Shown: piece after piece, positions 17,040 through 22,581 of the stretch
Layout of the letters: each line of letters opens with the position of its first letter
Numbering within the stretch: the stretch's first letter is position 1
IMG/VR virus record: IMGVR_UViG_3300032278_002495
Span: 1-22,995 of that record
Direction: 5' to 3' (one strand)
Origin: a virus
Length of the DNA: 22,995 bases
Notes under the pieces: generated by a model
Databases searched by the model: none
Seen by the model: the letters and a program-made list of their open reading frames with translations, nothing else
Told to the model about the DNA's origin: nothing
Program-made: the position numbers and the translations under genes

Positions 17040-17592
17040 CGCGCAAGCTCCCCATTAGCTGTTGATGCTCGTTGGCAATAGCCATGACTTCATCACGCTC
17101 TTGCGCTCGCACTGCAAGATCGTAAGGAATTTTTTCTTGTTGCCCGCCCCATTGATTGAACACCTTGTCCCATGGCTGGTTTTCCAGATGGGTCGCTTCA
17201 ATCATGTCTTCGGCCTTATGGTGCTCAAATTCTTTAGCAAGGCGCTCCATAAGCTTGCGCTCTCGCTTGCTGAAATGGGAGCCATCAAATTCAGCCTTAG
17301 GCTTGAAGGTAAGCATAGGGCGACCATACCCAGTGGGTATTTCGGTAAAATCAATCGCCTTTGCCATGTCCGGCTCCGGGCAATTGATCTCGTCAAAAAG
17401 ACGCTGAGGAACCGGCCCCATCTTCCAGGCGTAATAATCCTGACCGGTCACGTTGCGACCAGTATCTTTGAAGTGTTCAAAATCCAGGAAGTAGAGAAGC
17501 TTGAACAGCTTAATCTTCCCGCATTTCTGCGTGTTCTGTGCGAAGTAGATGATCGTATTGATCAGCTTCTCGCGTTCGTGTGTCATTAACAT
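17011..17592 (-). CDS. Panacea (SocA-like, DUF4065) antitoxin
   Basis: 193 residues from ATG 17592, chosen because GAGG sits seven bases upstream; a longer start at 17616 lacks a well-placed site. Residues about 25-65 carry the Panacea signature: KLLYFLDFEHF (31-41) with TGRNVTGQDYYAWKMGPVP following. SocA/Panacea proteins neutralise varied toxin partners, and the downstream overlapping gene is the expected toxin. The order antitoxin then toxin, with a 29-base overlap, supports coupled expression. A stretch of direct repeats at 17657-17674 upstream may be the operator. The family call is strong; the target is unknown. Confidence 0.8.
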   Translation of the reverse strand: MLMTHEREKLINTIIYFAQNTQKCGKIKLFKLLYFLDFEHFKDTGRNVTGQDYYAWKMGPVPQRLFDEINCPEPDMAKAIDFTEIPTGYGRPMLTFKPKAEFDGSHFSKRERKLMERLAKEFEHHKAEDMIEATHLENQPWDKVFNQWGGQQEKIPYDLAVRAQERDEVMAIANEHQQLMGSLRGDARVSVLR

Positions 17593-17656
17593 GGTGGCGA
17601 CCTCGCGTACTGGCATTGCCAGAGCGCTCGATATAGCTCCTGCTGAATTTTTTTGC

Positions 17657-17674
17657 GTACGCTACATACGTTAC
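17657..17674. promoter_or_regulatory. tandem 9-bp repeat upstream of antitoxin, possible operator
   Basis: GTACGCTAC and ATACGTTAC lie side by side 65-82 bases before the chosen antitoxin start, read on the plus strand as two NTACGNTAC units. Near-palindromic CGTAC/GTACG cores suit a dimeric regulator. No clear sigma-70 boxes could be assigned. Confidence 0.35.
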
Positions 17675-17722
17675 AACATAGCGCATTTCGCGACTTCTTA
17701 GATAGGGAATAGCGGTGAAGGT

Positions 17723-18004
17723 TTAGGCCTTCTTATTCTTTTCTCTTTCTTCCATCTGCTTCAGAAGTCTCTCCTCAACCATATCGGCGATCATCGAGGC
17801 CAGCAGCTCCCGGCGCATTTCTTCGGTTAGCTCTGGCTTTTCAATAGAAGATATGAAGGTGTTTTCTGCTTTGAAGCTTTCCTGTAGACGAGCAATAAGC
17901 TCCGCAGTCATGGAGCGGTGATTTTCCTTTGCCGCAATTTTCAGTTTCTCTTTCAGCGACTTAGGTATTTTGAGATTGGTTTGAACTTCGGTGTCTTTAT
18001 CCAT
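17723..18004 (-). CDS. Mnt-like ribbon-helix-helix repressor
   Basis: 93 residues. The N-terminal 45 residues follow the Arc/Mnt ribbon-helix-helix pattern: strand VQTNLKIP, then LKEKLKIAAKENHRSMTAELIARL, very close to P22 Mnt (KLKFRAEANGRSMNSELLQ, from memory). As in Mnt, a charged C-terminal helix follows (EEMRRELLASMIADMVEERL), suited to tetramer formation. It diverges from an Arc-like gene and an antirepressor gene, the P22 immI plan, so it most likely represses the antirepressor promoter in the lysogen. No Shine-Dalgarno precedes the ATG, and a TATATT box lies eight bases before it, so its mRNA may be leaderless. Confidence 0.85.
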   Translation of the reverse strand: MDKDTEVQTNLKIPKSLKEKLKIAAKENHRSMTAELIARLQESFKAENTFISSIEKPELTEEMRRELLASMIADMVEERLLKQMEEREKNKKA

Positions 18005-18012
18005 GTAGCAAA

Positions 18013-18039
18013 AATATAGCCATTTCTCGTTGACAGCAA
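18013..18039 (-). promoter_or_regulatory. candidate promoter of the Mnt-like gene (leaderless)
   Basis: On the minus strand, TTGCTG (18039-18034) and TATATT (18018-18013) are 15 bp apart. The expected start near 18006 is only two bases before the ATG at 18004. The weak -35 overlaps the -35 of the opposing promoter, as expected if a bound repressor activates it. Confidence 0.45.
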
Positions 18040-18058
18040 CGTAGCATTTATCTATATT
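18030..18058 (+). promoter_or_regulatory. Pant-like promoter for arc-ant operon
   Basis: TTGACA (18030-18035), a 17-bp spacer and TATATT (18053-18058) form a near-consensus sigma-70 promoter. Transcription should start near 18065, just before the palindrome GTAGCTTTTTGCTAC (18066-18080). A GTAGC copy at 18041-18045 lies in the spacer. Confidence 0.8.
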
Positions 18059-18100
18059 TTGAAACGTAGCTTTTTGCTACCTATCGAATAAGGAGTATTT

Positions 18101-18259
18101 ATGGCTAACACTGACCCTCAATTCAACCTACGCCTTGACCCTGAGCTGAAGGCTTGGCTTGACGCAAAGGCAAGAGAAACCCGCCTCAGCCGCACTTGGC
18201 TGGTCAACAACCTGATTCGTGAGGCCAAGCGTCATGAAGCTAAAAACCCAGCAGCTTAA
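18101..18259 (+). CDS. Arc-like ribbon-helix-helix repressor
   Basis: 52 residues, with AAGGAG six bases before ATG 18101. The opening DPQFNLRLDPELKAWLDAKA matches the P22 Arc/Mnt strand-plus-helix pattern (PQFNLR in Arc, from memory), followed by the second helix RTWLVNNLIREAKR and a short basic tail. The size equals that of P22 Arc (53 residues). It is the first gene after the strong promoter and precedes the antirepressor, exactly as arc precedes ant in P22. There, Arc turns down both immI promoters early in infection; the same feedback is inferred here. Binding sites are probably the GTAGC repeats upstream. Confidence 0.85.
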   Translation: MANTDPQFNLRLDPELKAWLDAKARETRLSRTWLVNNLIREAKRHEAKNPAA

Positions 18260-18331
18260 AAACGAAGAAGCCCCCGGCGCTGCAACGCCAAGGGCTTCGG
18301 ATTACCACCAACCAACTACGAAAGGTGACGC
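18258..18331 (-). ncRNA. candidate Sar-like antisense RNA
   Basis: A minus-strand RNA of about 70 nt is predicted between arc and ant. An extended -10 (TGC-TAGTAT, 18345-18337) would start it near 18331-18329. It covers the complement of the antirepressor ribosome site (AAAGGTG) and ends at a good hairpin: GAAGCCC and GGGCTTC outer arms with GGCG/CGCC inside (18298-18267), followed by TTCGTTTTT. P22 has an antisense RNA (sar) of nearly the same length in the same arc-ant gap that blocks ant translation. The -35 match is poor; no expression data are available. Confidence 0.55.
18267..18298 (-). terminator. hairpin terminator of the antisense RNA
   Basis: GAAGCCC/GGGCTTC and GGCG/CGCC form an eleven-pair stem with a two-base internal loop. 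T-rich sequence follows only on the minus strand; on the plus strand GGATTACC follows, so it is not a terminator for arc-ant. It could still slow or fold the arc-ant mRNA. Confidence 0.65.
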
Positions 18332-18332
18332 T

Positions 18333-19079
18333 ATGAATACTAGCACACATCTCATCACAATCGAATCCGCCGAGATTGACGGGCAGCTCATTGAAACCGT
18401 CAATGCTCGTGAACTGCATTCATTCTTAGATGTGGGCGTGCGTTTTAATGACTGGATTTTTCGCCGCATCAATGAATACGGGTTCGTTGACGGCCAGGAC
18501 TTTTACTCAGAATTGAGTAAAACCCCAAACGGCGGGCGTCCCAGCAAGGAGTACGCTATTTCTCTCGATATGGCCAAGGAGCTATCCATGGTCGAGCGAA
18601 ACGAGAAGGGCAAGCAAGCGCGTCAGTATTTCATCGAGTGCGAGCGCAAGGCTAAGCAAGTACCCAGCGACCCTATGCAGGCTCTATCAGACCCCGCCAC
18701 GATGCGCGGCTTATTGCTGAGCTATAGCGAGAAGGTGCTTGAGCTTGAATCCCAGGTAACAGAGCAAGCCCCGAAGGTAGATGCCTATCAACGCCTATCC
18801 GATGCAGAAGGCTCGCTGTGCATCACTGATGCAGCCAAATACCTTCAGGTGAAGCGCAAAGACCTGATTAACTACCTGTACTCCAATGGGTGGATTTATC
18901 GCCGCGTAGGCAACAAAAATTGGCTTGGCTACGACACGAAGCGCAAGCAGCAACTGGTAACGCACAAAGCGACCACCTACACGCTGGATGATGGCACCGA
19001 AAAGCTTAGTGAGCAGGTACGCATCACCACAAAGGGGTTGGCCAAACTAGCGCTGACCTTTCGGGAGGACGCCGCATGA
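18333..19079 (+). CDS. phage antirepressor, AntA domain plus KilAC
   Basis: 248 residues from ATG 18333, with AAAGGTG upstream; a longer in-frame start at 18219 would run through the Arc-like gene and is rejected. Residues about 20-110 are an AntA/AntB antirepressor domain (VNARELHSFLDVGVRFNDW, GGRPSKEYAISLDMAKELSM, KGKQARQYFIECE). Residues about 125-240 match the KilAC/ANT C-terminal domain (SLCITDAAKYLQVKRKDLI, NGWIYRRVGNKNWL, VRITTKGLAKLAL). Antirepressors bind and disable the main lysogeny repressor, which is not in this window. Expression is likely held down by the Mnt-like and Arc-like proteins and by the candidate antisense RNA. The stop overlaps the next start. Confidence 0.9.
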   Translation: MNTSTHLITIESAEIDGQLIETVNARELHSFLDVGVRFNDWIFRRINEYGFVDGQDFYSELSKTPNGGRPSKEYAISLDMAKELSMVERNEKGKQARQYFIECERKAKQVPSDPMQALSDPATMRGLLLSYSEKVLELESQVTEQAPKVDAYQRLSDAEGSLCITDAAKYLQVKRKDLINYLYSNGWIYRRVGNKNWLGYDTKRKQQLVTHKATTYTLDDGTEKLSEQVRITTKGLAKLALTFREDAA

Positions 19080-19516
19080 ACCGTTTATTTTATGCTAGCA
19101 GCATGGTTAGTAACGCGGCCAGCTTGCTTACTGCTCTTTCAGCCGATGTTGAAGATATGCACTACGGGGCCCTAATGGGCACCATCCAGCAGTTGGAGTT
19201 ACTTCAGGAGGCTATCAATCTGAAAGCCACGGCGCTTACTGGCAGTGAGGCTCTTCAAATAGATGTAGTGTCTATGCTGGGAGAAGGCGGACTATCTGAA
19301 GACGTGGAGGCTCTGCTCGATGATTATGTTTCAGTTCGCCTCAGTAGTATTGAAGCGGCAGTGCTTAGCGTACAGTCGCGATATTTGGAATCAGACGACA
19401 AGCCGCTCGCCATGATCGGCCGCTCGATGTTTGAAGCGCGGCGCTGGATCAGCGCCGCGACGCATGCGGTAAATGCAGAACTTGATGCAAAGCTTTCCGT
19501 TCGCTTAGTCGCTTAA
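19076..19516 (+). CDS. hypothetical protein co-transcribed with antirepressor
   Basis: 146 residues, start ATG 19076 overlapping the antirepressor stop, with GGGAGG upstream. Largely helical, with acidic stretches (ALSADVEDMHYGALMGTIQQ, LGEGGLSEDVEALLDDYVSV) and no recognised family, signal peptide or membrane segment. A hairpin with a T-run follows within 45 bases, so it is likely the last gene of the operon. Because it is coupled to the antirepressor, it should be switched on together with it, so an induction-linked role is reasonable but unproven. Confidence 0.7.
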   Translation: MNRLFYASSMVSNAASLLTALSADVEDMHYGALMGTIQQLELLQEAINLKATALTGSEALQIDVVSMLGEGGLSEDVEALLDDYVSVRLSSIEAAVLSVQSRYLESDDKPLAMIGRSMFEARRWISAATHAVNAELDAKLSVRLVA

Positions 19517-19529
19517 ACCATTACCCAAT

Positions 19530-19560
19530 CACCAAGCCGCCTACGGGCTGCTTTTTGGTG
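19530..19560 (+). terminator. possible terminator of the arc-ant operon
   Basis: AGCC (19535-19538) and GGCT (19546-19549) pair, followed by GC and TTTTT; outer CACCAA and TTGGTG (19555-19560) can also pair. It overlaps the 3' end of the convergent 58-residue gene. Confidence 0.55.
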
Positions 19561-19717
19561 CTTGGTCACTGGACGGCTTCGGGTAGCGATGCCCCGTTAG
19601 CTCCTCGATCCTATCAGCCGCCTCACGGCATGCGCGATTAGCGGGCAGCTTGCGCAGTTTTGTGACCAGTTCTTCATCGGTGAGCTTTCGATCAAAGTAT
19701 TCGGCGGGGGTTTCCAT
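19541..19717 (-). CDS. 58-residue hypothetical phage protein
   Basis: Minus-strand gene starting at ATG 19717 with AGGAG seven bases upstream. It encodes 58 hydrophilic residues: METPAEYFDRKLTDEELVTK, then LRKLPANRACREAADRIEEL and a Pro/Ser-rich tail. The codon pattern and helical composition look genuine, and short proteins with a 'DEELxxKLRKLPxNRACREAADRIxEL' pattern occur in phage accessory regions in my memory, without known function. It lies between the antirepressor operon and the att scar, convergent with the former. Confidence 0.6.
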   Translation of the reverse strand: METPAEYFDRKLTDEELVTKLRKLPANRACREAADRIEELTGHRYPKPSSDQAPKSSP

Positions 19718-19964
19718 GGGTGGCTCCTGTTCGTTTTAAACCAGGATAGCAGGGCAGGGGTGTAGCGGGGAGGTATGGCAGGCAAAGCACTCAAGCATGG
19801 CGGCATGCTTGAAAGCTCTGTGAGGAGTTTGTGAGCGCGTCACCTTTGCTGACGTGAGTAACAGCACGTTATGCGCCGCTGATGTAGCAAATTCACGTTG
19901 CACCCAGCAGATAACTATATAAATATCAGTTGCTTATATTAGGGCGAGGTATGGTTTCGGTGTC
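19718..19964. other. noncoding stretch between last phage gene and att scar
   Basis: No supported gene. It holds a 9-bp hairpin at 19791-19812 and then AT-rich sequence (about 19910-19940) leading into the tRNA fragment. Attachment-site arm sequences would be expected here, but no clear repeated integrase sites are visible. Confidence 0.5.
19791..19812. repeat. 9-bp hairpin near the att end
   Basis: TCAAGCATG and CATGCTTGA flank a GCGG loop. It is not followed by a T-run, so it is not a terminator. It may bind a dimeric protein or be part of the attachment region. Confidence 0.55.
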
Positions 19965-20022
19965 TTGAAAACCGGCATAGGTTAATAGCCTATCCAGGGT
20001 TCGAATCCCTGTCCCTCCGCCA
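19964..20022 (+). other. 3' fragment of tRNA-Ser(UGA), att scar
   Basis: The fragment has the anticodon loop CTTGAAA (UGA at 19966-19968), a 3' anticodon arm, the long variable arm ATAGG/CCTAT typical of tRNA-Ser, a T arm CAGGG/CCCTG around TTCGAAT, the acceptor strand TCCCTCC, and G plus CCA ending at 20022. No matching 5' acceptor strand (GGAGGG) lies upstream. Integrases that target tRNA 3' halves leave exactly this partial copy at one prophage end; the intact gene should be at the other end. Confidence 0.8.
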
Positions 20023-20030
20023 TTATTAAA

Positions 20031-20072
20031 AAAGCCCGTAGAGTCAACGACTTGCGGGCTTTGATTTTTTTT
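20031..20072 (+). terminator. terminator of the original tRNA-Ser gene
   Basis: AAAGCCCG (20031-20038) and CGGGCTTT (20055-20062), with an inner AGTC/GACT pair, are followed by GA and eight T residues. Confidence 0.85.
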
Positions 20073-20075
20073 GCA

Positions 20076-20099
20076 TTCTAACCACTTTTCTAACCATTT
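20076..20099 (+). repeat. two tandem 12-bp repeats beside the att scar
   Basis: TTCTAACCACTT and TTCTAACCATTT sit head to tail directly after the tRNA terminator. They might be integrase arm sites or chance AT-rich repeats. Confidence 0.5.
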
Positions 20100-20512
20100 T
20101 TTTGAGAGCTATTCTCAGGTAGTCATACTGGATAGATTTCCAGTTTCATGGTGAAAAGTCGGTTCCCTCCTGACCTTCTTTCTAGCCTTTCATTCTGCTG
20201 GGCACCTAACCGATATGGGCCGCCGCGCTGTAGCGAGCGCCACCGATCCCGCCGCTAGTCAGCCGACACGCCCCGCCGAACTCCCGCGGGGGGCGTGCGG
20301 GTGACAAGTAGCGCTGAAATTGATGTGAGCGAGCCGCACCGGGTGCGGTTGATTGTTGTTTAGCCGAAGTCTCAAGCATTCGATGCTGTGGAGGTGGTGG
20401 TCATAGCCAGCCGTAAAAGGTGACGATCCGCACCTTTTACGCTGAAACTATGGGCAACGCATTGATTTAGCGTAATTCCTTCAGAGAATCGGAATTATAG
20501 CCACGCGCCACC
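20100..20512. other. hairpin-rich noncoding region
   Basis: No convincing gene on either strand. Three strong inverted repeats occur: CACGCCCC/GGGGCGTG at 20268-20298, CCGCACC/GGTGCGG at 20334-20348, and CGTAAAAGGTG/CACCTTTTACG at 20412-20441. Candidates are a structured RNA, remnants of a mobile element, or an integration hotspot spacer. Confidence 0.5.
20412..20441. repeat. perfect 11-bp inverted repeat
   Basis: CGTAAAAGGTG and CACCTTTTACG are separated by eight bases; CAG/CTG extends the stem across a one-base bulge. No T-run follows. Confidence 0.75.
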
Positions 20513-20785
20513 TTAACGGCTGTGGCTGTGCTCTTGAATGTAAGTCTTTAGCGCCTGATCTATGCGCCGTTGCCAGCCTTCCCCTTGCGCCTTGAAGTGC
20601 TCGATCACTTCCGGCGATAAGCGGATGGAAGTCTTTACCTTGGTGGGTGCCTGCTGGCGGCCACGCTGACCAATGGCGCGTTGTAGGTTAGCGGGCAACA
20701 CCTCAGACATAGGGCGCATCTGCTTAACGTCCTGGTCTGTGAGTTCTCTTACTTCACCGTCTTTATTCGTGAGCCGCGTTTTCAT
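20513..20785 (-). CDS. brnA: BrnA-type antitoxin
   Basis: 90 residues ending in the family's DNA-binding part: SIRLSPEVIEHFKAQGEGWQ then RRIDQALKTYIQEH, the usual BrnA 'FKAQGxGWQxRIxxxL' signature. It overlaps the upstream brnT gene by 23 bases, the standard toxin-antitoxin order. BrnA neutralises BrnT and represses the operon through its ribbon-helix-helix domain. It lies on the chromosomal side of the att scar, so it belongs to the hotspot or host rather than to this prophage. Completeness looks normal. Confidence 0.85.
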   Translation of the reverse strand: MKTRLTNKDGEVRELTDQDVKQMRPMSEVLPANLQRAIGQRGRQQAPTKVKTSIRLSPEVIEHFKAQGEGWQRRIDQALKTYIQEHSHSR

Positions 20786-21038
20786 AGCGCCTTACCTCCC
20801 GTGTGTTGGCTTTCCTCAGGCTGATAACCCGTATGCCGCCTTCAATGGGCGTAAAGCACACCACGTGTACCCGTTGCCCGATCTTGCCCAACCCGATGAA
20901 GCGCTGTTCTGGATAGTCGTAGCGGTCATCTTCATGGAATAGCGCGCCGTCCCAATCAAAGCGTTCAACCGCTGTGAAAGGTAAGCCGCGCTCCTCCTCA
21001 TTGCGAGCGCTTTTGTTCGGGTCAAAGTCGATTATCAT
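20763..21038 (-). CDS. brnT: BrnT-type ribonuclease toxin
   Basis: 91 residues from ATG 21038; a TTG at 21059 adds seven residues but has no better ribosome site. The sequence follows the BrnT pattern: MIIDFDPNKSARNEEERGLPF, DxxYDYPEQRFIGLGKIG, VHVVCFT, then ISLRKANTREVRRYE. BrnT is a RelE-fold ribonuclease that inhibits translation. No Shine-Dalgarno is visible before the ATG, and TACAAT lies eight bases ahead, so a leaderless message is possible. Paired and overlapping with brnA downstream. Confidence 0.85.
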   Translation of the reverse strand: MIIDFDPNKSARNEEERGLPFTAVERFDWDGALFHEDDRYDYPEQRFIGLGKIGQRVHVVCFTPIEGGIRVISLRKANTREVRRYENAAHE

Positions 21039-21229
21039 GTTATTTAATTGTATGGACAAAAAGAAAGAAAGGAAAGTTCTATCTAGCTGGCGCTAGGGTC
21101 ATAGCTACGCCGTTGTTTGCTGGGGTAGGGTATTCCATTATTAGCTTGGGCTGCCTGGCCACCGCTTGAAAGCGGGCAAGCCGGGGAAGGTAAAGCGCCC
21201 ACCTACCTTAGTGTGTTGCGGGGGCTGAG

Positions 21230-21547
21230 CGTGTACGAGCGCAGGTGGGCGATGAAGCCTTGCGCCAGCACTGCCGCGCTCAGCTCGCCAGGTTGTTGGC
21301 CCTGAGGCGGCTAACCCAACGCGGGATGTGATTAAAGATTGGGCGCAGGAGACGTTCACCGCTACCCACACCTATCAACAGCCCAGCGAGCATCATGGGA
21401 TAGCACCGTCTGCTCGCGCTTGCGATGGGGCCTTGGCAGCTTTGCTTAACTGGCATTGGTAGCGAATGGGGTGAACAGTATGCCGGGTATTTAGGCGGTG
21501 CCATTGAAGCCGCCGAGCGGGGTGTGGCGGGCTTGTTGGCTAAGTAG
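21230..21547 (+). pseudogene. decayed flavin amine oxidase C-terminus
   Basis: Three frame segments read as one family: RAQVGDEALRQHCRAQLARL (frame from 21230), then GPEAANPTRDVIKDWAQETF plus TATHTYQQPSEHHG (from 21298), then GIGSEWGEQYAGYLGGAIEA plus AERGVAGLL, ending at TAG 21545-21547. The DWA..TAT and GYLxGAIEAAER patterns are those of C-termini of FAD-dependent monoamine oxidases. At least two frameshifts separate them and no N-terminal FAD domain is present. A remnant left by chromosomal decay or by insertion of the neighbouring toxin-antitoxin unit. Confidence 0.6.
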
Positions 21548-21563
21548 AGCGCTTGCCTACGCG

Positions 21564-22451
21564 CTAATCCAACAGCGATTCGCCAGAGCGAGTGAGCAGC
21601 GCTTTTAGGCTGGGGGATTCAAACCGGCGTTGAATGGTAATGGCGTAGAATTCTTCCCATACGCCGGGCAGCGCGCCGTAATCTTTTAGCGTGCCGTTGT
21701 GCAGCTCGTCACGTACTACCACGGGGGGCATAACGGCAATGTGCTGCGTGTCCCGCGCCAGTAGGCGCATCATTGCCATGTCGTCGACTTCGGCGGCAAT
21801 CTTGGGCGTTAGCCGGTAGTGGCTGCACAGCTGGTCGAAGGCGTGGCGAGTGGCGTTTTCAACCCCAGGCAGAATAAACGCGTGGCCGCTCAGGCCGTTG
21901 GGGAAAGCGGGTGGCGGCGAGAGGTGGGGTGCTGCAATTAAACTTACCGGCTGGCGCGCTAACCGCTGGGAGCGCCAGGGGTGTTCGCTATCGCCACGCA
22001 CCGGCTGGTTCGAGAGCACCACGTCTAGCTTGTGGGCCGAAAGCCGCCTTAGCAGGTCATCCAGACCACCGCTTTGCAGTATCAAATCTAGGTCGTCTCG
22101 GCCCAGCAACGGCCGTACAAATCCTTCCTGAAAGTTGCGCGATAGCGTGGCCACTGCCCCGACGCGCACCACTTCGCGATGGGCGTGACCGCCTTCAGCA
22201 AACAGCGCGCTCAGCTCTTCGCCTTGGGTGAAGATGGTTTCCGCGTAATCAAACGCCAGCCTGCCTGCTTCGGAAAGGTGCAGCTGCCGCCCTTCGCGAA
22301 TAAACAGCGCTTGGCCCAGGCGCTCCTCTAACTGGCGAATTTGCTGGGAAAGCGACGACTGTGACACGTGCAGCGCTTCGGCCGTGCGGGTCAGGTGGCC
22401 TGATTTCGCCACTTGCCAAAAATAGTAAAGGTGATGGTAGTTGAGCTTCAT
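21564..22451 (-). CDS. LysR-family transcription regulator
   Basis: 295 residues, full length for the family. The N-terminal winged helix-turn-helix is clear (LTRTAEALHVSQSSLSQQIR, QLEERLGQALFIREGRQLHL), of the NhaR-like subgroup that opens with MKLNYHHLYYF. The remainder is the periplasmic-binding-like effector domain (VVRVGAVATLSRNFQEGF, LDVVLSNQPV). It is divergent from the NuoL-like gene, with 130 bp between them, the usual place for a LysR regulator and its target. In similar loci of gammaproteobacteria such regulators sit beside DabB/DabA inorganic-carbon or NDH-1-like genes; the ligand is unknown. Confidence 0.85.
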   Translation of the reverse strand: MKLNYHHLYYFWQVAKSGHLTRTAEALHVSQSSLSQQIRQLEERLGQALFIREGRQLHLSEAGRLAFDYAETIFTQGEELSALFAEGGHAHREVVRVGAVATLSRNFQEGFVRPLLGRDDLDLILQSGGLDDLLRRLSAHKLDVVLSNQPVRGDSEHPWRSQRLARQPVSLIAAPHLSPPPAFPNGLSGHAFILPGVENATRHAFDQLCSHYRLTPKIAAEVDDMAMMRLLARDTQHIAVMPPVVVRDELHNGTLKDYGALPGVWEEFYAITIQRRFESPSLKALLTRSGESLLD

Positions 22452-22507
22452 GGCAGAGGGGCCTCAGGCTGCGTGTTGGCTATTCGTTCTGTTTTAAAGA
22501 ACGATTA

Positions 22508-22535
22508 TTGAAAAATAAACTATTTTTTATATGGT
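22508..22535 (+). promoter_or_regulatory. candidate promoter of the NuoL-like gene
   Basis: TTGAAA (22508-22513) and TATGGT (22530-22535) are 16 bp apart in an AT-rich stretch of the divergent region. A LysR site is likely close by, but no clear T-N11-A dyad could be fixed. Confidence 0.45.
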
Positions 22536-22581
22536 GGCGAGCTGGGCATAGTTTGTGGCATACGACTGAAGGGGAAAGGCT

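Larger units (their letters stand above)
18005..18080. promoter_or_regulatory. GTAGC operator-like repeats
   Basis: GTAGC occurs at 18005, 18041 and 18066, and its complement GCTAC at 18076, all in the 96-bp divergent intergenic region. The last two form a palindrome with a five-T centre. Positions in the spacer and at the start of the strong promoter fit operators for the two ribbon-helix-helix proteins. Confidence 0.55.

Noticed and set aside
17062-17589. Long plus-strand ORF of 175 codons opposite the antitoxin
   Set aside because: It mirrors the Panacea gene, has no ribosome site and no family features; the minus-strand frame carries the motif.
18267-18298. Plus-strand terminator between arc and ant
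   Set aside because: No T-run follows on the plus strand; the T-tract exists only on the minus strand.
18219-18332. N-terminal extension of the antirepressor frame
   Set aside because: It overlaps the Arc-like gene and the predicted antisense RNA and lacks a ribosome site; ATG 18333 has AAAGGTG in place and begins at the domain edge.
19930-20022. Complete tRNA-Ser gene
   Set aside because: The 5' acceptor strand expected to pair with TCCCTCC is missing and the anticodon stem is broken on the 5' side.
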